The notes under the pieces were generated by a model. It did not search any database. It saw only the letters and a list, made by a program, of their open reading frames with translations, and was not told where the DNA came from. Positions 7,136 through 15,173 of a DNA stretch of 64,000 nucleotides are shown piece after piece (position 1 is the stretch's first letter; the number at the start of each line of letters is the position of its first letter). Where the stretch lies: IMG/VR virus record IMGVR_UViG_3300024239_000355, positions 124,001 through 188,000 of that record. One strand, given 5' to 3'. Both the position numbers and the translations under genes were made by a program. The DNA is from a virus.

Positions 7136-8956
7136 TTAGTTACCTTTCAAAAGTATTTGGAATTTGATATGACCACAATCCCAAATTCGCCCATATCCAG
7201 CTTCCCGCATGATTTCTTGTTCGGTTTTATTCAGGTCCGCCCCTGCTTCAACCAACTTATGTTTCATAAACCGCTGTCGTGAATACCGTTGCTTGTTCAG
7301 GAAATAATAATACCCAGGAGTGGTATTTGATACGCGGTCAAACCCGATAGCTTCATACAGATTTCCCCGGCTCCACCGACGATCAGCATACGATATCACC
7401 CCGGTTGGATCGTATATTTTGATAAAGTGCTTCAAGAGTTTGCTTGCCCCACCAATCACATGAGCGGCAGATGCATACCGAACCAATTCAAACCAACCTT
7501 CCTGACCCTTTTCAAACCGAAGTCGCGAAAACGACATCATTGCTACCAAATTATTGGTTTCATCCCAAAGTCCCAAATTCACACTTGTCTTAGCGGTACC
7601 TTGAATATGATAGGTAGTATAGAAATCAGCGGTGGTAATGGCATCCACTTCTCGAACAACAGTTTTTCTAGCCGGAATAGCATGCGTACTTTTACGCAAA
7701 ATATGTGCTAGACGACGCTGAACTATGTCACGTTTTTCAATCCATTCATCTTCAAAGATGGTAATAAGCTGTATACCTTTATTTTCACAATAGTTCAATT
7801 TATTCAAGTGGTATTGTTTGCCAAGTTTATTTTCACTGTGCCAATAAAGACCACAATATTCAATTGCAACATCGTGCGCTGGCATGAAGATATCAAGCTC
7901 ATACGGTGCTATTACCCGACGATCATTCGAAACAACTTCAATCCCCAACCCTTTTACGAAATCTTCAATTTCGCGTTGCGGCTTGCTAATGTGTTTCGGA
8001 TAGCAGTTCAGGCATCGTGGAATACGCCCATTATATGTCATATCCACAAATTCTGTTCCACAATGATTACACCGCCATTCGTGCCACGCCCACGAACCTT
8101 GGTAGTCAGAAAGCAACGTCACAAATTGCTTAAGACGTTCCAACACTCTCGGTGCAGAAGCAAAAATCCGATTACAAGTAATTTTGGAACGTATTTCATT
8201 ATTACGCGCCACATTTGACACTCCATATCGATCTATTATGGTATGGCGCGTTTTTGTTCGAATGCTATCTACTTGCTGTGGATTACCGTGCCCGTACTTA
8301 GACAGTATAGTAGCTTGGTGTTTTTGGCGAAATTCATCAACTTGCATAGGGTTTGTTACCCCATACCGTTCAATAAAATTCTCCAAATACTCAGCTTTCA
8401 CCCTATCGGATTGCATAGGGTTTGTTACCCCATACCGATTTACTAATGTCGCGGATGCCTTTTCAACAATTTCATCAACTTGCATAGGGTTCGAAGCCCC
8501 ATAACGCTCCATCATGGTTGATGTTATTTTACTTTTGACTGCATCATTTTGAAAAACGTTCGCACAACCAAACCGATCTTGTACCGTTGACGTTCGCTTT
8601 TCCTTTATCTGAGTTTTTACCTCATCATTCTTCGCAACATAAGCCGCTTTTACTTTTGCAGCAACTCGTGACCGAACACATGTGCATACGGCGGCGGTCC
8701 CACAAAACCGATACCCTACCGAAAACGAAATAAACTTAACCGGGTTTCCAGAGGCGCATACGGGGGCATTTGTCATCTTATTAATGTATAAGTACAATGC
8801 CTCGCCATCAGTCATACCATCGCGACGTACTTCCTCCCACAAATCATGATTTTTTAAATATGGTATGATCTTCTTAGAATTTTTCAATTCCTCTACAACA
8901 TGACAAACTTCGTCATACCATTTGTAAGTAATCAATTTTGTGGACGGTGTGTTCAT
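7136..8956 (-). CDS. Hef-like homing endonuclease with Vsr-type nuclease domain, 606 aa
   Basis: Free-standing homing endonuclease. The N-terminal part has at least six copies of a 23-residue unit around RYGVTNPMQ (residues about 120-265), a DNA-binding repeat seen in phage homing enzymes. A zinc ribbon follows (CNHC and CLNC pairs), then a Vsr-like EDxHD nuclease core: PYELDIFMP, AIEYCGLYWHSE, YHLNK and TIFEDEW. A C-terminal domain with GGASKLLKHF and YADRRWSRG resembles the acetyltransferase-like end of T4 Hef. The start at 8956 lies 44 bases inside the 3' end of uvsW and is preceded by AAGAAGG. It is a paralogue of the gene at 61454-63223, which lies next to the fractured terminase. Confidence 0.8.
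   Translation of the reverse strand: MNTPSTKLITYKWYDEVCHVVEELKNSKKIIPYLKNHDLWEEVRRDGMTDGEALYLYINKMTNAPVCASGNPVKFISFSVGYRFCGTAAVCTCVRSRVAAKVKAAYVAKNDEVKTQIKEKRTSTVQDRFGCANVFQNDAVKSKITSTMMERYGASNPMQVDEIVEKASATLVNRYGVTNPMQSDRVKAEYLENFIERYGVTNPMQVDEFRQKHQATILSKYGHGNPQQVDSIRTKTRHTIIDRYGVSNVARNNEIRSKITCNRIFASAPRVLERLKQFVTLLSDYQGSWAWHEWRCNHCGTEFVDMTYNGRIPRCLNCYPKHISKPQREIEDFVKGLGIEVVSNDRRVIAPYELDIFMPAHDVAIEYCGLYWHSENKLGKQYHLNKLNYCENKGIQLITIFEDEWIEKRDIVQRRLAHILRKSTHAIPARKTVVREVDAITTADFYTTYHIQGTAKTSVNLGLWDETNNLVAMMSFSRLRFEKGQEGWFELVRYASAAHVIGGASKLLKHFIKIYDPTGVISYADRRWSRGNLYEAIGFDRVSNTTPGYYYFLNKQRYSRQRFMKHKLVEAGADLNKTEQEIMREAGYGRIWDCGHIKFQILLKGN
8342..8505 (-). repeat. direct repeats inside the homing endonuclease gene
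   Basis: A 26-base sequence starting at 8342 recurs identically at 8411, 69 bases (23 codons) away, and a diverged third copy starts at 8480. The identity at DNA level, including third codon positions, points to recent duplication of the RYGVTNPMQ protein unit or gene conversion between units. Confidence 0.7.
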
Positions 8957-11477
8957 ATTGAGCCTTCTTATAATATCTCTTTCGTTCTTTCATGTGCTTG
9001 TCCGAACTGCGTGTAGTGGCGCAGATGTCAAAGATCGCAACATCGTCTTTGTCTTTCGCTTTACGCAATCCTCGACCGATTGACTGAATAGTTCGAACGA
9101 AACTCTTCCCCGGTTCTATCAATACAAGATTGAATATTCTAGGAATATTTAGACCAACCGCAGCGACACCATAAGTGGCGATGACGATTTTCTCGTTAGC
9201 AACGTTGATTTCCTGATACTGTGTCTTACGGTTCTTTGTGGTCATACTACCACTAACGAAGACCGACCCAGGAAGGTACCGCATAAGAGCCTTTCCTGCA
9301 TCGAGGCGGTCCACCAGCACCAGGGTGTTTCCACCATCCGCCATCTTCTGGATCAGCCCAGCGATAAATTTCAAACGGGTTTCGTCCGACGTAAGATAGC
9401 GGATTTCGTCTTGGTATTGCGTTCCACTGAAATTGATCGGCTCAATCAATTGCAAGATGTCAATGGTACATCCCGCCAAGAACCCCTTATCCTGAAGCTC
9501 CTTAGCGGTCACGCTACCAACATTGGGACCGATGGCAGCCAATAGAGCAAAGAAATCGTAATCATCCTTCGGGATCGTACCAGTCAAACCCCAACGAAGT
9601 GGGATATGAGCCATCGGACCAGTCAGAAGCCTCTTCAGCACGTCGGACTTGGCTTGATGAACTTCGTCCACAATGACAGTGACAACGCCATCAAGGAAAG
9701 TGGCAATTTCCAAATCAGTAAGGTCTTGCTGTCCACGCGCAAGCTTCCAGTCCTTAGTCTTCTTATCGAGGACATTCAAGCTCTGCCATGTGCAGATGGT
9801 ATGAGTACGTCCAACCTCTTTGCGGTCGCCATAAAATACACCAACATCACGCCCAATTACCTTGAAGTCAGCTTCGGTCTGCTCCACAAGGTCTTTGTTC
9901 GGGACAATAACAATGGTTCGCCCATAAGGCTCGCATAGCTTGGATAGGGCAGCCGTCGTGATGGTGTTGTGTGTCACCACAAAATCATCAGTAACATAAA
10001 GATGCTCTGAATGATCCACCGCGATACATTGACACTCATCAACGCCTATCGGCTCTATCGACACAATGGCAAGACGGAAATGGTCCGCATATTGATATTT
10101 TTCGGATATACGTGAACGTTTACGCTCTAAACTCACTAGATTGCGTGGATTAGGATGCCGAATTTTGCAAGTATAAGATAACCGCCCGAGTCGTTTTTCA
10201 CCATTATGCGTATAGGAAGTCTGCTTTTCCTTTATAGAGCATTTTCCACCCAACGAACGCACCAGATAGCATACATTCTCTGCCAACATTTTGCTGGTCG
10301 TACTGAACGATAGATCACCGTACTTCCCGACATATCCATCGGTGTCCATCAACCCACGCAACAAATCATACCGTTGCGCCAATGATCCACGCAGGTATAC
10401 GTCTGGAATGAATTTCTCATGAGAATATTTCCCATGAAGGTTAAGTTCCTTGATGACTCGCATATAATGGTGCGACGATCCGACCTGTTTCTTCTGAAAA
10501 TCAGTGTCGCGATACTCTTCAGTCATTCGCAAACGATAATCATAGTCGCAACTATGGGCAAGTTCATACCCTGGCAGCAACCGCGATGAAACGTTGTCTA
10601 ATATTTCCTGATCGGCGGAAGAAATATAGATCGACTTATGCCGCATACCACCATCCCCGATCATCACACCAATAACGTATGGATCGATAGGAAGGTCAAC
10701 GTCGAAACCATTACTCGGAGTGTAGACCGGGATGTGGTAAACTTCTTTTGTCGAAGTCATTTTTTCCCGAATTTGGTCAAGTGTCCAAACCCGATTTTTC
10801 TGCTTCCAGTGCTTGTTGTAAACTTCCCACAGATGATCACCAGTAGAAACGGCGCTACGCCCATCTGCAAATGTGATCCTGAAAATTTCTTTTTGTCCTT
10901 GCGGGAAAATACCAATCACCGTAGTTTCAGTACCATCTCGCGCAATTATCTTATCCCCAATGCGCAGTGCCCCCATTGTGGTCCACCCACAATGGGTCAA
11001 AATCTTCGACCATAATGGTTGTGCCTTACCTGCGCCGGTACTCACTTCCTGAAGTGACTGCTTGTAGAGCATACAGTTGTTGATGGTACGAACCTGATGC
11101 TCTTCGAGCATAATAGGCTCACCCTCAAAACGATGCCCTTTCGGCCAACGGTATTCACTTAGGTAATTTGAATCGATTTGCGGGAGTTCTTTGGGGATAT
11201 CCCATGACTGGCGCAAATCCACCAGTTCCATTTCATCCTGGCGATACCCAGACTTTTCAAGGATGGGGATGATACGGTCAAGCAAATTGACGAAGGTACC
11301 GCCGCCGACTGTGCAATACGATACGGTGCCGTCCCACCTCCCAAGCTTATAAGCTTGGGAATGGCGTGCTTTTGGAATAAAGAATTTGAGTTCTTTGACC
11401 ATTCGTTGGCGCGTAGCGACATCCACACCATCGAACTTGACATTTACCTCATCACGTACAGTCAGAGTACACTTCAT
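8913..11477 (-). CDS. uvsW: UvsW-type DNA/RNA helicase interrupted by an intein
   Basis: The 854-residue precursor comprises an N-terminal UvsW domain (residues 1-130), a P-loop STGAGK-T split by an intein (residues 152-504), and then the helicase core: DEVH box (VIVDEVHQAK), motif III GLTGT, and C-terminal motifs QSIGRGLRKAKD. After splicing the extein is about 501 residues, close to T4 UvsW. UvsW unwinds branched DNA and R-loops and switches replication from origins to recombination. The ATG at 11477 is chosen over a TTG at 11537 because family members start near this point and a terminator hairpin lies at 11505-11530. The homing endonuclease gene overlaps its 3' end. Confidence 0.88.
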   Translation of the reverse strand: MKCTLTVRDEVNVKFDGVDVATRQRMVKELKFFIPKARHSQAYKLGRWDGTVSYCTVGGGTFVNLLDRIIPILEKSGYRQDEMELVDLRQSWDIPKELPQIDSNYLSEYRWPKGHRFEGEPIMLEEHQVRTINNCMLYKQSLQEVSTGAGKAQPLWSKILTHCGWTTMGALRIGDKIIARDGTETTVIGIFPQGQKEIFRITFADGRSAVSTGDHLWEVYNKHWKQKNRVWTLDQIREKMTSTKEVYHIPVYTPSNGFDVDLPIDPYVIGVMIGDGGMRHKSIYISSADQEILDNVSSRLLPGYELAHSCDYDYRLRMTEEYRDTDFQKKQVGSSHHYMRVIKELNLHGKYSHEKFIPDVYLRGSLAQRYDLLRGLMDTDGYVGKYGDLSFSTTSKMLAENVCYLVRSLGGKCSIKEKQTSYTHNGEKRLGRLSYTCKIRHPNPRNLVSLERKRSRISEKYQYADHFRLAIVSIEPIGVDECQCIAVDHSEHLYVTDDFVVTHNTITTAALSKLCEPYGRTIVIVPNKDLVEQTEADFKVIGRDVGVFYGDRKEVGRTHTICTWQSLNVLDKKTKDWKLARGQQDLTDLEIATFLDGVVTVIVDEVHQAKSDVLKRLLTGPMAHIPLRWGLTGTIPKDDYDFFALLAAIGPNVGSVTAKELQDKGFLAGCTIDILQLIEPINFSGTQYQDEIRYLTSDETRLKFIAGLIQKMADGGNTLVLVDRLDAGKALMRYLPGSVFVSGSMTTKNRKTQYQEINVANEKIVIATYGVAAVGLNIPRIFNLVLIEPGKSFVRTIQSIGRGLRKAKDKDDVAIFDICATTRSSDKHMKERKRYYKKAQYEHTVHKIDYLQMV
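9966..11024 (-). other. class 3 intein with LAGLIDADG endonuclease (353 aa) in UvsW
   Basis: The intein begins with Ala (AQPLWSKIL) after GAGK and ends VVTHN before Thr. It lacks the usual Cys or Ser at position 1. It has the three residues that define class 3 inteins: Trp in block B (GDHLW, residue 217 of the precursor), Cys in block F (QCIAVDH, residue 484) and Thr in block G (VVTHN, residue 502). In class 3 inteins the block F Cys performs the first attack. Endonuclease motifs are VIGVMIGDGG (about residues 268-277) and LLRGLMDTDGYVG (about 372-384). It interrupts the ATP-binding loop, so the helicase is inactive until splicing. Confidence 0.85.
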
Positions 11478-11504
11478 TCTCGTTTTGTTCTTCCACAATC
11501 CAAG

Positions 11505-11530
11505 AAAATGCCCGTCAAAACGGGCATTTC
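11505..11530 (-). terminator. hairpin between the 111-aa gene and uvsW
   Basis: A 9-10-bp inverted repeat (AAATGCCCG / CGGGCATTT) with a 6-base loop lies 37 bases after the stop of the gene at 11567-11902 on the minus strand. The region 11478-11566 otherwise holds only the uvsW leader. Confidence 0.6.
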
Positions 11531-11566
11531 TCAGCAATTTACCTATATGTACTTATCCTTGCAATT

Positions 11567-11902
11567 TTATTTCTTCACAGAATTGCAATGACATACAGGG
11601 AGTTTTTTAAGTAGATCAATGATTTCAGCGTGTATTCGCTGCGCTTCTTGATTGGACTTGGTGTGGATGTACTTGGTACCCCCATCAACTCCAATCTGTA
11701 CCATTGCATGACGCCAATGGCTTGATCCTCTCTTTGGTTTCAACAGAGGTTTTTTAAGCGCGGCACGTATCCAGTTTTTGAATTGGAACATGTTGATCTT
11801 ATTAGACCAAAACACTCGGTGTCCCGGAACCCAACGCACTTCGGTCACATAATACAACGATATTACGGCATGTACCGATGAATCAGGGATGGTATAGAGC
11901 AT
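11567..11902 (-). CDS. hypothetical protein, 111 aa
   Basis: Unrecognised basic protein (KKPLLKPKRGSSHWRH in the middle, KLPVCHCNSVKK at the end). A tryptophan and arginine-rich segment and an IHTKSNQEAQRIHAEIIDLL helix suggest a small nucleic-acid or protein binder. GGAG lies at proper spacing before the ATG at 11902. It follows pyrB by 53 bases, in which nothing else is seen, and it is ended by the hairpin at 11505-11530. Confidence 0.6.
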   Translation of the reverse strand: MLYTIPDSSVHAVISLYYVTEVRWVPGHRVFWSNKINMFQFKNWIRAALKKPLLKPKRGSSHWRHAMVQIGVDGGTKYIHTKSNQEAQRIHAEIIDLLKKLPVCHCNSVKK

Positions 11903-11955
11903 GACGTGTTCTCCGATTTGGCCGCAGTCTACCCCAGTGCCGTTTTCATACGCAA

Positions 11956-12840
11956 TTATCTCAATACTACGTGCGCCAATAAAGCCATGCGCATAAACAG
12001 TCCATGCCGCATTTGACGGAAATATGCCGCGCGCGGGTCCGGGTCGATCTCGGCTGGTATCTCGGTTACACGCGGCAACGGATGCATCAGCACCATATCT
12101 GACTTTGCCGCAGCCATATGGTCTACGGTAATCCCGTAGTCATCGGCGGTTTCAGTACCCGTGGTAGCGAATCGTTCCTTTTGGACGCGGGTCATGTACA
12201 CCACATCAGCGGTTGCAATTACATCATCCAGGCGGCTGTATTTGGTTTCACCCGCCATAATGTATTGGTCTGGTATCTGCAAGACATCAGGGGCTACAAA
12301 GCTGATTTTAGCCCCGTACAGACGCAGAAGCTTGGATAGGGAGTGAACGGTGCGCCCATGGAGCAAATCGCCTACCATGACCACGTGAAGCCCATCCAGC
12401 GAGCCGCGTTCCTTAAAAATCGTGTACAGGTCTAAAAGTGCCTGGGTGGGATGTTCACCGGTACCATCTCCTGCGTTAATCACGGGGACATCAATCACGT
12501 CGGCAGCACGTTGAGCAGCACCAACCTCGGAATGGCGAAGCACAATCACGTCTGCATAGCACGACAGGGTACGAACCGTGTCTTCAAGTTTTTCACCCTT
12601 GACCACCGAGGAATACCGAACCTCGTTAATCGGAATTACCGACCCACCAAGCCGCACCATTGCAGAATAGAAACTGGATGATGTGCGGGTCGATGGTTCA
12701 TAGAACAAATTGGCCAGCACTTTACCGCGCAACGGCTCACTATGCTTGGTGGGATCATATTCATATCGGTAGTAATCTGCACACGCGATAAGGTTCTCAA
12801 TGAAAGTACGGTCAAATTGATCGACGGAAATGATATCCAT
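11956..12840 (-). CDS. pyrB: aspartate carbamoyltransferase catalytic chain
   Basis: Cytoplasmic enzyme that condenses carbamoyl phosphate and aspartate, the committed step of pyrimidine synthesis. The 294 residues are nearly the usual 300-310. All main active-site motifs are present: YEPSTRTSSSF (residues 47-57) for carbamoyl phosphate, the SSVVKGEKLEDT loop (77-88), HPTQALLD (130-137), GDLLHGRTVHS (157-167), VYMTRVQKE (214-222) and HPLPR (253-257). No regulatory chain gene is visible nearby. It abuts the stop of the gp4-like gene (12841), so it is expressed with DNA-metabolism genes. Likely acquired from a bacterium to raise nucleotide supply. Confidence 0.93.
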   Translation of the reverse strand: MDIISVDQFDRTFIENLIACADYYRYEYDPTKHSEPLRGKVLANLFYEPSTRTSSSFYSAMVRLGGSVIPINEVRYSSVVKGEKLEDTVRTLSCYADVIVLRHSEVGAAQRAADVIDVPVINAGDGTGEHPTQALLDLYTIFKERGSLDGLHVVMVGDLLHGRTVHSLSKLLRLYGAKISFVAPDVLQIPDQYIMAGETKYSRLDDVIATADVVYMTRVQKERFATTGTETADDYGITVDHMAAAKSDMVLMHPLPRVTEIPAEIDPDPRAAYFRQMRHGLFMRMALLAHVVLR

Positions 12841-13212
12841 TCACTTACCCTTTTTAGTCATCTGGTCTTCGAAAATTACCTTGAATGTCAAACCCTTGCT
12901 CACTGCAAATGCTTCAGCAGCTTCCCATTTCGCTAGATGGTCTACCATGGCTCTGCGCGTTGCCACCTCAACGATTTCGCCTCTGCTTGGTGTATCGTCT
13001 GACGGCGCATAGATGACAAGAAAGCTCGGGTGGTAGAGGTGCAATATCCCGTCTTCCGCCCTGTAAGGTATGGCAAGCGGTCTGAACCCCCATTGTTGAA
13101 TCGAGGGGTGTAGATCGAACATCTTCATCAAAGTAATTTGCCGTGCGGACCCTTCAAGAACCCCGGCGGACAACACTTTTGACGGATTCGTTGGCTTGTA
13201 TAATTGTTTCAT
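12841..13212 (-). CDS. 4: gp4-like / TnsA-type PD-(D/E)XK nuclease, head-completion candidate
   Basis: This 123-residue protein starts MKQLYKPTNPSKVL. It then has a helix ending HPSIQQWGFRPLAIPYRAEDG, a strand HLYHPSFLVIY, a strand GEIVEVATRR, and a helix-strand end KWEAAEAFAVSKGLTFKVIFE. This order is that of TnsA-like nucleases and of the phage head-completion protein gp4 (basic start, W-x-x-x-x-x-IPY, P-D-F-L-V, E-V-K, K-W-x-A-A). The usual PD is PS here and EVK reads EVAT, so catalysis is uncertain. In T4, gp4 helps finish filled heads before tail joining. GAGGTGAGG precedes the start. Confidence 0.5.
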   Translation of the reverse strand: MKQLYKPTNPSKVLSAGVLEGSARQITLMKMFDLHPSIQQWGFRPLAIPYRAEDGILHLYHPSFLVIYAPSDDTPSRGEIVEVATRRAMVDHLAKWEAAEAFAVSKGLTFKVIFEDQMTKKGK

Positions 13213-13229
13213 TCCTCACCTCACGAAAA

Positions 13230-13271
13230 AACCCCGGTTGGCTATGGATAGGGACATTGCCAACCGGGGTT
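13230..13271 (-). terminator. strong intrinsic terminator after the uvsX-uvsY operon
   Basis: A 13-bp perfect stem (left arm 13230-13242, right arm 13259-13271) is followed on the minus strand by TTTTTTCG. It ends the transcript of uvsX, the 80-aa gene and uvsY. Confidence 0.88.
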
Positions 13272-13294
13272 CAAAAACCATTGCGGTACTTCGA

Positions 13295-13771
13295 TTAGTA
13301 TTCGATCACAGCATCTTCAACACCAGCCACCCGCAATTTGGTGATGTTAGTTAGCTGGTAATGCTTGATCTCATACGACCGAATCTTGCCTTCGTACTGT
13401 TCGTAGAGGTATTGCACTTCGTTGACGAGAATCTTCATAGCCACGACTGACTGATCACCGTCTACATACTGCTTGATTTCAGTAGTCTTGAGATCGCGCG
13501 GATAGTGCTCAGCAAATTTAATGTACGATTGGCTCTTTACATCGTCCAACTTGATGGTGAGCAGTTGAAGCACACTTTTAATGGACTTCAACTGCTCAAG
13601 ACGATAGTCGAAAATACCAGGGAGACGTGCCAGCGATTGTTCCAAATTTCCACGAATTTCAGCCTCTTCGTGCATGTCTTCCAGTTCCTTCTCATAGAAC
13701 TGAACCATATCCGCAATGAGAACCAAATCGTTCGGGTTATTGGAAACCCGTCTGAACCATCCATCAACCAT
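13295..13771 (-). CDS. uvsY: UvsY-like recombination mediator
   Basis: UvsY loads UvsX onto gp32-covered single-stranded DNA. This 158-residue protein is helical with acidic and basic patches. Its C-terminal half (FAEHYPRDLKTTEIKQYVDG, then VAMKILVNEVQYLYEQYEGK, then YQLTNITKLRVAG) follows the pattern of UvsY-like proteins from non-enteric T4-like phages, where the KYV-GD core is followed by a helix and a final N-ITKLR motif. It is in one operon with uvsX, as in many relatives, separated by an 80-codon gene and overlapping it by one base. Confidence 0.65.
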   Translation of the reverse strand: MVDGWFRRVSNNPNDLVLIADMVQFYEKELEDMHEEAEIRGNLEQSLARLPGIFDYRLEQLKSIKSVLQLLTIKLDDVKSQSYIKFAEHYPRDLKTTEIKQYVDGDQSVVAMKILVNEVQYLYEQYEGKIRSYEIKHYQLTNITKLRVAGVEDAVIEY

Positions 13772-14013
13772 TAGTCATCCTCACTATACCCGTATTCGTC
13801 TTCCTCTTCTTCAACTTCATCATCGATGTAGTCTAAAAGAGCATCATCAATCCACTTATCTTCGCCGCGCAATTCACCGAATTTGTCGCTGAAACCATGA
13901 TCATCCATAATCTTCAGCAACCGCACAGCAGCATCACCGCGATGTTTTTCGGTGACTGTTTCTTTAAGAAGTTCCCATACCTCTAGAATCATATTCGTCT
14001 CGTTACTCATCAT
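13771..14013 (-). CDS. small acidic protein, 80 aa
   Basis: Unrecognised. The first 50 residues are helical (ILEVWELLKETVTE, DAAVRLLKIMDDHGF). The last 25 are extremely acidic (DEVEEEEDEYGYSEDD). Its start lies inside the 3' end of uvsX (overlap 14003-14013) and its stop overlaps the uvsY start, so it is translationally coupled to both. An acidic tail next to recombination genes could compete for DNA-binding surfaces, but this is inference. Confidence 0.65.
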   Translation of the reverse strand: MMSNETNMILEVWELLKETVTEKHRGDAAVRLLKIMDDHGFSDKFGELRGEDKWIDDALLDYIDDEVEEEEDEYGYSEDD

Positions 14014-15100
14014 CTTCCAATATTTCTCCCGTTTCGGGATCGAAATCTACACCAGTGGTGAGCTTCTGATCCTTGGCACCGGAGCCATACCGCCGATCTT
14101 CTTGTTCTTTCCATTCGTCCATGATTAGGTGGAAGAACTCCGGTGTCATACCTTTCTCTTGGTACTTATGCACTTTACCGGAAAGATCGGTATAAGCGTA
14201 CCATGCGCCATTCTGCTGAATGGCTTTCTTGTCCTTGAGAAGGTCCAACAGACCGGAATACGGGTCTAGTCCACCGACATAAGGGATGTCGATTTCAGTC
14301 AGTTCATTAGGCTTTGCGTAACGGGACTTGAAAACCTTACAGACCGACTTGATACCAATGCTTTTCTTGGAATCGTCCTTCAGGTTCTTCTTGCGCATTG
14401 CCACGATGATCGAGGCAGCGTAGATCGGACCATCACCACCCGACAGCTTCGGCTCCGGATTGTACATATCCTGAGACGCATAGCTGTGATTGGTCATGAT
14501 CATACCGATTTCCTCACCAGTGATCTGGGAGACAATCTGGGTGACCAACTGCTTAAGCTGCTTGGGCTTGTGACCCATATCGCCCTTGAGATCGCCCTTT
14601 TTAAACTGCTCTACCGCGATTGGCGTAGACAACATGCCCAGCGAATCAAGAACGAACAACACGCGCTGTTTTTCCTCTGGCTTCTTACCCTTGTTGTCAG
14701 CCTTGTATTGCTCGATGAACGAATTCATGATTTCCGCGACCTGACCGATCATACGGGCTTCAATACGCATGAAGTTATTTTCAGGGTCGATACCAACATC
14801 ACGCAACCACTTGTCGTCCAACGCACCTTCGGTGTCGATCATGACAACCGTGATACCTTCGCGTTGGGCTTCCTTAGCGATGTTGGCCGAGATATACGAC
14901 TTACCAGCGGCAGGCTCACCGGCAAGGATCATCACCTTACCGAACGGAACAGCCTTATAAAAGTCCTGCGCCAGAAAGAAATTCAGGGCATAGTTGCCGG
15001 TGCTAAGCCAAGTATGCGGGTCATATGTCCCGATAAACACACCGTCGATTTTCGAAACATCCTTTAGAACTTTTCCGAGGTTGAATACTGGTCCTGCCAT
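14003..15100 (-). CDS. uvsX: UvsX RecA-like recombinase
   Basis: ATP-dependent strand-exchange protein that forms filaments on single-stranded DNA. The 365 residues include Walker A GEPAAGKS (61-68), a conserved VVMIDTEGALDDKWL segment (Walker-like acidic strand), RVLFVLDSLGML (Walker B), a DNA-binding loop region GDMGHKPKQLKQL, and GMIMTNHSYASQDMY followed by SGGDGPIYAAS. The ATG at 15100 has AGGTGA just upstream and is preferred over an in-frame GTG at 15109. It ends with an acidic tail. It lies between gp32 and uvsY in the usual recombination cluster. Confidence 0.93.
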   Translation of the reverse strand: MAGPVFNLGKVLKDVSKIDGVFIGTYDPHTWLSTGNYALNFFLAQDFYKAVPFGKVMILAGEPAAGKSYISANIAKEAQREGITVVMIDTEGALDDKWLRDVGIDPENNFMRIEARMIGQVAEIMNSFIEQYKADNKGKKPEEKQRVLFVLDSLGMLSTPIAVEQFKKGDLKGDMGHKPKQLKQLVTQIVSQITGEEIGMIMTNHSYASQDMYNPEPKLSGGDGPIYAASIIVAMRKKNLKDDSKKSIGIKSVCKVFKSRYAKPNELTEIDIPYVGGLDPYSGLLDLLKDKKAIQQNGAWYAYTDLSGKVHKYQEKGMTPEFFHLIMDEWKEQEDRRYGSGAKDQKLTTGVDFDPETGEILEDDE

Positions 15101-15133
15101 TGAGATCACCTATAATAGTCGAAACGTGAAAAA

Positions 15134-15162
15134 AGGGGTCGGGGATTTCTCACCCGACCCCT
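15134..15162 (-). terminator. strong intrinsic terminator after gene 32
   Basis: A 10-bp stem (AGGGGTCGGG at 15134-15143 with CCCGACCCCT at 15153-15162) is followed on the minus strand by TTTTTTCACG. It lies 12 bases after the gp32 stop and should separate gp32 from the uvsX transcript. Confidence 0.88.
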
Positions 15163-15173
15163 GTACCATCACC

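Noticed and set aside
8913-8956. Split uvsW with the endonuclease between halves
   Set aside because: UvsW is complete in one frame with a contiguous intein. The endonuclease gene only overlaps its last codons.
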